18,879 bases of DNA from Candidatus Delongbacteria bacterium. Its GTDB lineage: Bacteria; UBA4055. Below, piece after piece: positions 1 through 7,455 of this stretch; the stretch's first letter is position 1, and each line of letters opens with the position of its first letter. The stretch lies in assembly GCA_013139625.1 (NCBI GenBank), contig WTAK01000464.1, positions 1-18,879 on the forward strand, given 5' to 3'. Made by a program: the position numbers and the translations under genes. Below the pieces are notes generated by a model that worked only from the letters and a program-made list of their open reading frames with translations, was not told the DNA's origin and made no database searches.

Positions 1-527
1 ATTTCATTGATATTAATGAAAAAATGCAAACATCTATAGATAATGTTTATGCAATTGGAGATATCACAGGCAAATTCATGCTAGCTCATGTTGCTGCAAC
101 GCAGGGCTTGGTAGCGATTGCGAATATCGCAGGAAAAGATAAGGAAATTGATTATGACTCAATCCCTTCGGCAATATTCACGAATCCTGAGATAGCATCT
201 ATTGGAGCGAGAGAGCAAGACCTTAAAGAAGATGGCATTATATATAGAACGGGTAGATTTTCTTTCGCAGCAAATGGGAAAGCAAAAGGCTTGGGTGAAA
301 CGGATGGATTTGTTAAGGTATTGACAGATGAATCCGGTGAAAAGCTATTGGGTGCTCATATTGTTGGACCTCATGCTTCAGACCTACTGCAGGAATTGGT
401 TTTAATTAAGAGCAATAGATTATCTCTTCACAAGTTAATTGATACAGTACATCCTCATCCAACTTTGTGTGAGTCTGTATTGGAGGCTTCCGAGAGTATA
501 TTTAAAATGGGGATCCACAGTATTTAG
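1..527 (+). CDS. lpdA: Dihydrolipoamide dehydrogenase, C-terminal part (5' end outside window)
   Basis: This is the C-terminal part of a FAD/NAD-dependent disulfide oxidoreductase, the E3 subunit of 2-oxoacid dehydrogenase complexes (or the L protein of glycine cleavage), which reoxidises dihydrolipoyl groups and makes NADH. The open frame enters from base 3, before the first ATG at 24, so the gene is cut by the window edge. Visible signatures are the FAD-contacting 'YAIGDITGKFMLAHVA' segment, then the dimerisation domain ending in 'HPHPTLCE', which carries the catalytic His and the Glu it pairs with. The active-site CxxxxC pair would lie upstream and cannot be checked. Which complex it serves cannot be told, because its upstream neighbours are not visible. 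Its stop codon overlaps the stop codon of convergent ptsI, so no terminator separates the two genes. Confidence 0.93.
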   Translation, partial: FIDINEKMQTSIDNVYAIGDITGKFMLAHVAATQGLVAIANIAGKDKEIDYDSIPSAIFTNPEIASIGAREQDLKEDGIIYRTGRFSFAANGKAKGLGETDGFVKVLTDESGEKLLGAHIVGPHASDLLQELVLIKSNRLSLHKLIDTVHPHPTLCESVLEASESIFKMGIHSI

Positions 528-2293
528 TGGATCATTCGTTCTCCGATTGTGTTGGTGAAAAAATCAGATAAGATCTTATTTATTTTTCTGCCATTACCAC
601 TTTTCAAGCATTGCTCAGCAATTTTTTCACAATCAGGGATAAGTTCTCTACGAATTATCTTTTTAACGACCGGTACTAAGAATGGTGTTACACTAAAATT
701 TCGAAGTCCGAGTCCGAGTAGTAGTGGAATTGCTATCGGATATGCAGCCATTTGTCCACAAATACTTATATATTTATTATGTTTGTTTGCAGAATCAATT
801 GATTTCTTTATTAATTGTATCATAGCAGGATGAAGTGAATCAAAAATATGACTTACTCTTTCATTACCTCTATCTGCTGCTAAAGTATATTGTGTAAGGT
901 CGTTAGTTCCGATACTGAAAAAATCCACAAGAGGTGCGATATGATCTACTATCATTACTACCGATGGGATCTCTAACATAATACCGATCTTTATCTTTCT
1001 ATCTATATTATGACCTTCTGCGATCAGTTCATTTTTTACTCTGCCAATTATTCCTTTGATACGCTTTACTTCATATATATCAGTAACGAATGGAATAATT
1101 ATCCAAATGTTTTTTCTATGTGATGCTCTTAAAATAGCTCTAAGATGAGCTCTAAGTATATCCGGATGGTCAAATAGAAGCCTTATGCCTCTGACCCCAA
1201 GGAATGGATTATCTTCTTTGATCCTTAATTTGTCCTGAAGTTTATCTCCGCCGATGTCAAGAAGTCGTATTATAACATTGTTTGGAAATATATCTTTACT
1301 TACTTGATCGTAAATATCAAACTGTTCCTTTTCGGATAAAATACTTAAACTACTTTCAAATAAAAATTCAGTTCTAAAAAGTCCTATACCCTCTCCTGAC
1401 CACTTTAAAACACTCTCGATCTCTTCCCCTGTTTGAATATTACAGGAAATATTTATCTTTTCATGATCTAAAGTCTCAGATGGGAGCTTTGCAATACTGA
1501 GATCTTCTTTATATTGCTTCTCTTCTTCGTGTTGTTTCTTCTTATACAGTTCAAACGTACTAGGAGTTGGGTTGATTATTACTTTTCCCGTGTATCCATC
1601 TAATATCAGTAATGAAGTATCATCTATCCATTTGACAGCACCTTGAACTCCAACAATAGCTGGTACAGCTAAAGCTCTTGCCATAATAGCTGCATGGCTT
1701 GTACTTCCACCGGTTTCAGTGATAAATCCAAGAATATGATCTTTGTCGAAGTTTAGTGTATCGGAAGGGAATAATTTTTTTGTGACAATTATCTTTTTGC
1801 CACTAAGGACAGTAGTATCATGTTCTTCGTTTTTTTCTTCGGCAATGATATTTGAAATCACTCTCCGGCACACATCTTCAACATCGAATGCCCTTTGTGA
1901 AAAATATTCATTCTGTAAATTTTCGAAAGCTGTCTGATAATCCTTCATTACCTTACTTACCGCGTAGGAAGCTTGTACATTTTGATTTGAAATTATTGTA
2001 ATAGCTTCATCAATTATAACTTTATCGTCCAAAATTAAAAGATGTGCCTCAAAGATCTTCGCAGCGTCTTTACCACTATTTCGAATAGTTTTCTTCTTAT
2101 CTTCAAGAATTAATTTTCTCGATTTTTCTAAAGACCTGTGATATTTCTCTATTTCAAACTCTATCTCGTGATCTTCAATAACTTCTCTCGAAACATTCAA
2201 AGTTTCGTGAACATAATGAAAGGGAGTACCAATACTTATTCCGGGTGATGCAGGAAGACCTTTCAATATTTTTTCTTTTCTTAATTTTGGCAT
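524..2293 (-). CDS. ptsI: PTS Enzyme I (phosphoenolpyruvate-protein phosphotransferase)
   Basis: Enzyme I is the cytoplasmic first step of the phosphotransferase system. It takes phosphate from phosphoenolpyruvate onto a histidine and passes it to HPr. The protein has 589 residues (E. coli 575). The phospho-acceptor is His200 in 'GGSTSHAAIMARA'. In the PEP-binding barrel Arg307 (LFRTEF), Arg343, Glu441, Asn464-Asp465 (GTNDLTQY) and Arg475 match the PEP- and Mg-binding residues known for E. coli EI. The C-terminal active-site Cys512 is present, but its surroundings read CGQMAAYP instead of the usual CGEMAGD. The ATG overlaps the last base of the ptsH stop codon (TAATG), so the two are probably translationally coupled. 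The 3' end overlaps that of lpdA by 4 bases. Confidence 0.96.
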   Translation of the reverse strand: MPKLRKEKILKGLPASPGISIGTPFHYVHETLNVSREVIEDHEIEFEIEKYHRSLEKSRKLILEDKKKTIRNSGKDAAKIFEAHLLILDDKVIIDEAITIISNQNVQASYAVSKVMKDYQTAFENLQNEYFSQRAFDVEDVCRRVISNIIAEEKNEEHDTTVLSGKKIIVTKKLFPSDTLNFDKDHILGFITETGGSTSHAAIMARALAVPAIVGVQGAVKWIDDTSLLILDGYTGKVIINPTPSTFELYKKKQHEEEKQYKEDLSIAKLPSETLDHEKINISCNIQTGEEIESVLKWSGEGIGLFRTEFLFESSLSILSEKEQFDIYDQVSKDIFPNNVIIRLLDIGGDKLQDKLRIKEDNPFLGVRGIRLLFDHPDILRAHLRAILRASHRKNIWIIIPFVTDIYEVKRIKGIIGRVKNELIAEGHNIDRKIKIGIMLEIPSVVMIVDHIAPLVDFFSIGTNDLTQYTLAADRGNERVSHIFDSLHPAMIQLIKKSIDSANKHNKYISICGQMAAYPIAIPLLLGLGLRNFSVTPFLVPVVKKIIRRELIPDCEKIAEQCLKSGNGRKINKILSDFFTNTIGERMIH

Positions 2294-2559
2294 TATTCTT
2301 CGAAGAATTTATTTTTGATTAAGTTTATCAGTTCATTCATACAATCATCCTGATCTTCACCATCGCACTTTATTGTTATATATGATCCTTGTTCTGCGGC
2401 AAGCATCATTACGCCCATAATTGACTTTGCGTTTATTTCCATTCCATCTTTTTCAATAAAAACATCACAATCATATTGTGTTGTTATCTTTACTAATTGA
2501 GCCGCCGGTCTGGCATGTAACCCAAGGCTATTAATAATTTCAACTCTATTTTCAGTCAT
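2293..2559 (-). CDS. ptsH: HPr phosphocarrier protein
   Basis: HPr is the small phosphocarrier between Enzyme I and the EIIA domains. The 88 residues are the normal family length. The phosphorylated histidine is exactly His15 in 'GLHARPAA', and Ser46 lies in 'NAKSIMGVMMLAA', the site that HPr kinase/phosphorylase modifies in organisms that have it. Keeping both sites suggests HPr also has a regulatory role, but no hprK is visible here. The Shine-Dalgarno candidate GAGGT (2575-2579) lies 15 bases from the ATG, which is long. A 113-base gap separates it from the EIID gene upstream and holds a promoter candidate, so ptsHI can probably be expressed on its own. Confidence 0.96.
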   Translation of the reverse strand: MTENRVEIINSLGLHARPAAQLVKITTQYDCDVFIEKDGMEINAKSIMGVMMLAAEQGSYITIKCDGEDQDDCMNELINLIKNKFFEE

Positions 2560-2611
2560 TTGTTCTATGTGATTACCTCAAATTATTCTTTCTTTTCTAT
2601 ATATAAATAAT

Positions 2612-2640
2612 AATGTAATACCTTTGAATGAAAAAAACAA
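2612..2640 (-). promoter_or_regulatory. Candidate sigma-70-type promoter for ptsHI
   Basis: On the minus strand a TTGTTT box (2635-2640) and a TACATT box (2612-2617) are separated by 17 bases, upstream of ptsH. The region is very AT-rich, so chance matches are easy. Support comes mainly from its position in the only sizeable gap of the minus-strand cluster. Confidence 0.33.
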
Positions 2641-2672
2641 TAATAATGCTAAGAAAAATATTTTACGATAAA

Positions 2673-3431
2673 TTATAAATAGTAGAAGGTCAAATAGAAT
2701 GATATTATGGTTATTATAGCGAATTCTCTGTAAATAGCGGGTAAAAATTTAATTATGTAAAAAATAAACACTCCACTGAATATCAAATTTGACACATATA
2801 AAAGATTGCAAGTATCCGGTAATTTTATCAGAGTTAGTAAATTTACGACTAGGAAAGCAGCAAGAATATCTCGGGTAAAAGATAATGATCGCAAAAGGGT
2901 TTTATATTTTTTACTTTTAAATATCTCAAGAGATTTATGACCGAGTGAGTATCCTTTCGAAATACCGTAATATCTTATCGAAAAATTAAATATATTAAAA
3001 ACAAGGACAAGAGATAAAATAAAATAAAATGCAAAAACATCTAACGCAAACTCATGTAGAACGAACATATTTAACGAAGAAAAGATCATCAGGGGTAAGA
3101 TTATCTTATTAACTAAGTTGTCGCCGATCGCGCCTAAGGTCCCCGATAAAGCTTTTTTCAACTCAACTAATTTGTCATACTCTCCGGCTTCTTCCATTCT
3201 TATAGCGATACCAACAGCAAAGCCCGATAAGTATATATTCGTATTGAAGAATGAAAAATGTCTTTGTAAAAAATCTTTCTTATTTGTTTCAGTCCAGAAC
3301 GATCTTTTTCCTACCGGAAGTAAGCAATAGCATAGCCCCATTCCGAATAAATTCTTATAGTTATAGAAAATTCGAATAAAAAATGTTCGTATTGTAAGAA
3401 TAAATATTTCTTTCTTTGAAAGTGTTTTCAT
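2673..3431 (-). CDS. PTS mannose/fructose/sorbose-family EIID component
   Basis: This is a membrane subunit of a mannose-family PTS permease, which works with EIIC to translocate sugar. The 252 residues are slightly short (E. coli ManZ is 283). Recognisable family features are the N-terminal 'MGLCYCLLPVGKR', 'FFNTN' (61-65, matching the usual F-x-NT motif), 'EEAGEYDKLVELKKALSGTLGAIGDNLV' (the family's G-x-L-x-G-I-G-D region, G100-D104), and hydrophobic segments from about 110 onward. It starts one base after the EIIC stop codon with no clear Shine-Dalgarno sequence, so it is probably translated by coupling. No EIIA or EIIB gene is adjacent, so the source of the sugar-phosphorylating domain is unknown. 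The family call is firm and the substrate is unknown. Confidence 0.82.
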   Translation of the reverse strand: MKTLSKKEIFILTIRTFFIRIFYNYKNLFGMGLCYCLLPVGKRSFWTETNKKDFLQRHFSFFNTNIYLSGFAVGIAIRMEEAGEYDKLVELKKALSGTLGAIGDNLVNKIILPLMIFSSLNMFVLHEFALDVFAFYFILSLVLVFNIFNFSIRYYGISKGYSLGHKSLEIFKSKKYKTLLRSLSFTRDILAAFLVVNLLTLIKLPDTCNLLYVSNLIFSGVFIFYIIKFLPAIYREFAIITIISFYLTFYYL

Positions 3432-3432
3432 A

Positions 3433-4092
3433 TTATTGACTTTTAATAATAAAGAATATAATTCCCAGGATAATACCGATAGATGATGCCTTTAGCTTTT
3501 TCTTTGAAACTAAATATGGAATAATCATCCCTAATGATATAGCTATAACTAAGTTATTTATATCCAAGTTATATTTGAGTATTTGAGCATAAAGTTCAAA
3601 TGCCTGACTTGATAGAAACAGCAGGATCAGGGCAAATATTATTCCCGAAACAAATGAATAGACCAAACTTATTATCAAATGATGCCTGATTTTCATTTCT
3701 TTAGGTTTTGCAATGAGCTTTAAGGTCAATTTCTCTAGAAATTTTCTCTTATAGTAAAGGTAAGTTGCCGTTAATCGGCTGAGTATTATAATCAGTGCAA
3801 GAGAGAACAGTATTAGCATATTAATATTATTTTCAAATTGCCCGAATGCTTCTTTTGAAGATGAGAGAACAATAAAAAATGCGAAAGGATATTCCGGATA
3901 TTTTGATGCACCTGAGGGGATATAATATATGAAGAATAAATGTGTTGCCGTAGCTGTTAATAAAACATAGTAAGGATCGTATCCTAAAAATATTAATAGA
4001 AAGGAGATAATGAAAGGTTGAGAAAGCATACCTTGCCCAACCTCTCTACTCTCTATAAGTATCAATGAAGATATTAAAGATGAAAACAGCAT
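3433..4092 (-). CDS. PTS mannose-family EIIC-like membrane protein (short, divergent)
   Basis: This 219-residue hydrophobic protein has about six membrane spans. The N-terminal part 'REVGQGMLSQPFIISFLLIFLGYDPYYVLLTATATHLFF' followed by 'PSGASKYPEYP' (59-69) follows the EIIC pattern of a Q-x-x-x-P start, a GD-type turn and the 'GAAxxPD' loop, although E. coli ManY is about 265 residues and much better conserved. Its position immediately before an EIID gene supports the assignment. The ATG directly abuts the stop codon of the upstream 165-residue membrane protein. It may be a degraded or specialised sugar channel, or a pair with EIID that senses rather than transports. Confidence 0.68.
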   Translation of the reverse strand: MLFSSLISSLILIESREVGQGMLSQPFIISFLLIFLGYDPYYVLLTATATHLFFIYYIPSGASKYPEYPFAFFIVLSSSKEAFGQFENNINMLILFSLALIIILSRLTATYLYYKRKFLEKLTLKLIAKPKEMKIRHHLIISLVYSFVSGIIFALILLFLSSQAFELYAQILKYNLDINNLVIAISLGMIIPYLVSKKKLKASSIGIILGIIFFIIKSQ

Positions 4093-4590
4093 CTACTTAA
4101 TATAATCTAACCAGTTATCAAGTCTTGAAGTTATTACGAGATCTCTGATAACCAATAGGATCATAGTTCCTATGAAAAATAACCTCGACATCTTAGATTC
4201 GAATGGTTTGTCCTCTTCCAGATCATTTGATTGAGAATGAAGAGTTTTTAAAGAAACAGCTGCGATTATCAGCATTAGCCACCAAGTTGTATTGATCCAG
4301 TCCCAGCTGAAAATTATAGCACAGAATAGCACTAGAGATGAAATAATACCGATCTTAGTTTCAGTTTCAAATCTTACAAACCTCTCAACGATGTTCAAAT
4401 CTTCACTTTCGCCGTTAAAGTCATCATTATTGGCTTCTTCCACAATCGCTTCAGCCTTGATTTCTTCAATTGCCACTTTCTTGACCTCATCTTTGACCTT
4501 TGCAACTTTCTTTACTTTTACTTCTTCAGGAGTAGCTTCTACAATATCTTTTTTTACTGTCTTTTTTTTAGTTCCTTTTTTTGCAGGCAT
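4093..4590 (-). CDS. Lys/Ala/Glu-rich N-terminus membrane protein of unknown function
   Basis: I do not recognise a family. The 165 residues have two parts. Residues 1-55 are low-complexity and highly charged (PAKKGTKKK, then alternating Lys, Val, Ala and Glu), like the tails of some DNA- or ribosome-associated proteins. Residues 80-153 hold about three hydrophobic segments (roughly 80-97, 99-116, 135-153) with a Trp-rich turn 'SWDWINTTWWLM'. It has a good Shine-Dalgarno sequence GGAGGG shortly before the ATG, sits 25 bases after gyrA, and its stop abuts the EIIC start. It may anchor something to the membrane, but no function can be given. Confidence 0.72.
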   Translation of the reverse strand: MPAKKGTKKKTVKKDIVEATPEEVKVKKVAKVKDEVKKVAIEEIKAEAIVEEANNDDFNGESEDLNIVERFVRFETETKIGIISSLVLFCAIIFSWDWINTTWWLMLIIAAVSLKTLHSQSNDLEEDKPFESKMSRLFFIGTMILLVIRDLVITSRLDNWLDYIK

Positions 4591-4615
4591 AAGACCCTCC
4601 GAAATTTATTAGAAA

Positions 4616-7237
4616 TTAATTATTCTGTTTTTCATCATCATTTGTATCAATAACTTCACTATTCTCTTGAGTATTTTCAGTTGTGGTTTCAGTAATTTCA
4701 CCATCTGTTTCGGCAGCTACAACTTCTCCTTCTTCAGCAACGACTTCCGGCACGTCTTCATACTCTGGCAATATACACACATCAGCTATCTGATCACCTT
4801 CTCGTAGTTTTATAAGTCGCACACCCTGAGTATTTCTGCCCATAACACGGATATTTGAAATAGATTGTCTGATCACAGTTCCGTTTATAGTCATTATCAT
4901 TAGGTCATTTTCATCATTTGCTTTTTCCAGATAGATCATTTTACCTGTTTTATCAGTAACATTCAATGCCTTAACACCTTTTGATCCTCTTTTTGTTTTT
5001 CTAAAAGCTCCAATTTCAGATCTTTTTCCATAACCATTTTCACTCATAACAAGGATAGATTCTTCTTCGTTATCAGAGACAACCATGCCAACAACTTTAT
5101 CTCCGTCTCTAAGATTGATACCTTTAACACCGATAGAATTTCTACCAACTTCTCTCACCATACTCTCGTGGAATCGATTTGCATATCCTAAATGAGTTCC
5201 GAGCAATATTTCGTTATCGCCGTTAGTTATCATTACATCAAGAAGCTCATCATCATCTCTAAGATTTATAGCTATAATGCCACCAATATTAGGTCTTGAA
5301 TAAGCCATCAATTTAGTTTTTTTGATAATACCGTTCTTGGTGGCCATTACTATTGATTCACCGTCTTTTTCATAATCTTTAACGATCAGAATAGCTTTGA
5401 TTTTTTCACCATGGACCCTTTCAAGTATATTCACGATAGGTCTTCCCTTAGAAGCCTTGCTCATTTCAGGTATCTGCCATACTTTTTTCCAGAAACATTG
5501 CCCTCTTTCAGTGAAGAACATTATATAATTGTGGTTGGTAGCATTGAACATGAACTCAATGACATCATCTTCTTTACTGTCAGCCCCTTTAGCGCCAACG
5601 CCGCCTCTACCTTGCTGTCTAAATTCAGCAGAATTTATTCTTTTGATGTATCCTGAATAAGATAATGTAACGATCACATCATCATCAGGGATCATATCTT
5701 CAACAGTTAGATCTTCAGCATAATAAACTATCTCAGACTGTCTTTCATCACCATATTTGTCAAGTATCTCTTGTACTTCACCTTTGATTATACTGATTCT
5801 TCTTTCTCTGCTGGCAAGAATATCTTTCAGATCTTCAATTTTCAACTTCAATTCTTCGATCTCGTTAAGTAATTTTTCTCTTTCCAGAGCTGTTAGCTGT
5901 GATAATCTCATTGCCAAAATAGAGCTTGCCTGAATAGTCGACAAACTAAATTCTTCAATTAGAGCAGTTTTTGCAAGATCAGCATTTTTACTTCCTCTGA
6001 TTATCGCAATAACTCTATCTATGTTATCCAAAGCAATATTTAAACCGAGAAGAATATGAATTCTATCTTCAGCTTTGTTTAGATCAAATTGACTTCTTCG
6101 GGTAACAACTTCTTCTCTATGAAGGATAAATTGCTCTAGGAATTGCTTTAAGTTCAATTGTACCGGCTTACCATTCACCAATGCAATCATATTACCACTG
6201 ACAGAAGTTTGAAGCGGAGTATACTTGTAAAGCAAGTTTATGATAACATCTTCGTTAGCATCTTTTTTCAACTCGATGACAAGTCTGGTTTCTTTACTGG
6301 ACTCGTTTATGATATCAAAAATACCGTCTATCTTTTTATCTTTGTGAAGCTCTGATATTTTTTCAATTAGTCCTTGTCTACTTACTTGGTAAGGTAGCTC
6401 AGTAATGATCAGTTTATTTCTCACACCCTTCTTTTCAGTCATTACTTTTTCGATTCTTGCCCTAAGAACAACTCTACCTCTTCCGGTCAGGTACATTTCT
6501 CTAATACCCGAATATCCGTAAATAATACCCTTACTTGGGAAATCAGGAGCTTTAATATAATGCATCAAGCCTTTTTTATCTTCGATACCAAGTTCGTCAT
6601 CGGCTTTGATATTATCAATAGGTATTTCCGGATCATCCAATAAAGCTAAGGTTGCATTTAGAACTTCAGATAAATTATGTGGTGGGATAGATGTTGCCAT
6701 ACCAACAGCAATACCTTGAGCACCATTTATAAGCAAATTCGGTATTTTAGTAGGAAGTACTGTCGGTTCTTGCATTGAATCATCGTAGTTAGATACAAAA
6801 TCAACAGTGTCCTTATTTATATCTGCAAGCATTTCATCGGCTAATCTATTCAATTTTGCTTCAGTATATCGAGGGGCAGCAGCAGGAAGGTCAACATTAC
6901 CAAAGTTACCTTGCCCTTTTACCAGTGTGTATCTAAATGTGAATGGCTGTGCCATTCTAACCAAAGCGGAGTATATAGAGGCATCGCCATGAGGATGATA
7001 CTTACCCATTACTTCACCGACGATCCTTGCACATTTATTTTCTTTCTTATTGTGATGCAAACCTAATTCATTCATTCCGTAAAGAATTCTTCTCTGAACA
7101 GGTTTTAAGCCGTCTCTAACATCAGGTAAAGCACGGGAAACAATTACAGACATTGAATAATCAATGTATGATCTCTGCATTTCATCTTCGATAAATGCAT
7201 CAATGATATTTTGATCTACAGGTACTTCGAAACTCAT
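4616..7237 (-). CDS. gyrA: DNA gyrase subunit A
   Basis: GyrA is the breakage-reunion subunit of DNA gyrase, which introduces negative supercoils with GyrB. The 873 residues are full length (E. coli 875). The catalytic tyrosine is Tyr124 in 'APRYTEAKL'. The quinolone-determining region reads [10 protein letters not shown], giving Ala86 and Ser90 where E. coli has Ser83 and Asp87. The C-terminal DNA-wrapping domain keeps a GyrA box, QGRGGVG (542-548), which argues for GyrA rather than ParC. An insertion of about 14 residues (roughly 211-224, rich in Asp, Lys and Glu) sits between 'IDNI' and '[10 protein letters not shown]'. The tail (about 835-873) is acidic and Glu/Thr-rich. GGAG lies shortly before the ATG. 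It heads the minus-strand cluster. Confidence 0.97.
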   Translation of the reverse strand: MSFEVPVDQNIIDAFIEDEMQRSYIDYSMSVIVSRALPDVRDGLKPVQRRILYGMNELGLHHNKKENKCARIVGEVMGKYHPHGDASIYSALVRMAQPFTFRYTLVKGQGNFGNVDLPAAAPRYTEAKLNRLADEMLADINKDTVDFVSNYDDSMQEPTVLPTKIPNLLINGAQGIAVGMATSIPPHNLSEVLNATLALLDDPEIPIDNIKADDELGIEDKKGLMHYIKAPDFPSKGIIYGYSGIREMYLTGRGRVVLRARIEKVMTEKKGVRNKLIITELPYQVSRQGLIEKISELHKDKKIDGIFDIINESSKETRLVIELKKDANEDVIINLLYKYTPLQTSVSGNMIALVNGKPVQLNLKQFLEQFILHREEVVTRRSQFDLNKAEDRIHILLGLNIALDNIDRVIAIIRGSKNADLAKTALIEEFSLSTIQASSILAMRLSQLTALEREKLLNEIEELKLKIEDLKDILASRERRISIIKGEVQEILDKYGDERQSEIVYYAEDLTVEDMIPDDDVIVTLSYSGYIKRINSAEFRQQGRGGVGAKGADSKEDDVIEFMFNATNHNYIMFFTERGQCFWKKVWQIPEMSKASKGRPIVNILERVHGEKIKAILIVKDYEKDGESIVMATKNGIIKKTKLMAYSRPNIGGIIAINLRDDDELLDVMITNGDNEILLGTHLGYANRFHESMVREVGRNSIGVKGINLRDGDKVVGMVVSDNEEESILVMSENGYGKRSEIGAFRKTKRGSKGVKALNVTDKTGKMIYLEKANDENDLMIMTINGTVIRQSISNIRVMGRNTQGVRLIKLREGDQIADVCILPEYEDVPEVVAEEGEVVAAETDGEITETTTENTQENSEVIDTNDDEKQNN

Positions 7238-7287
7238 TAATTTCTCCGATATGTTAATTTCTTTTTAGTAGTCTATTAGTAGCTAAT

Positions 7288-7316
7288 AATAAATAGAAAA
7301 TTTAACAATTATGCAA
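7288..7316 (-). promoter_or_regulatory. Weak candidate promoter for gyrA
   Basis: On the minus strand TTGCAT (7311-7316) and TTTATT (7288-7293) are separated by 17 bases and lie about 50 bases upstream of the gyrA ATG. The matches are modest in AT-rich DNA. The 218-base gap from 7238 to 7455 must serve both gyrA and the divergent cyclase gene. Confidence 0.22.
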
Positions 7317-7371
7317 GTGAAATATAATTAATTATTATATTGATATATAAGAGTATTATAAGGAGTTATAA

Positions 7372-7416
7372 ATGCATTTATTATTTCCTGTTGATATAAA
7401 TAGATTGAATTGTTAA
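7372..7416 (+). CDS. Candidate 14-residue leader ORF before the cyclase gene
   Basis: An ATG at 7372 is preceded by a strong Shine-Dalgarno sequence AAGGAG (7360-7365) at a good distance and opens a 14-codon frame (MHLLFPVDINRLNC) ending in TAA. It lies in the divergent gyrA/cyclase gap and in the same frame as the cyclase, separated from it by two in-frame stop codons. The cyclase ATG at 7456 has no evident Shine-Dalgarno sequence, so this is the best ribosome-binding site in the gap. It could be a leader peptide, or the remnant of an earlier cyclase start. It may also be a chance match. Confidence 0.27.
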   Translation: MHLLFPVDINRLNC

Positions 7417-7455
7417 ATTGTAAACTGATTATAAGTAATTCCAAACAAGAATACT

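Noticed and set aside
4292..4612. Plus-strand 106-codon frame opposite the Lys-rich membrane protein
   Set aside because: The Ser/Thr-rich translation is the mirror of the Lys/Ala-rich coding strand and it begins inside the gene.
4616..7237. ParC instead of GyrA
   Set aside because: A GyrA box (QGRGGVG, 542-548) and full-length wrapping domain are present, which favour GyrA.
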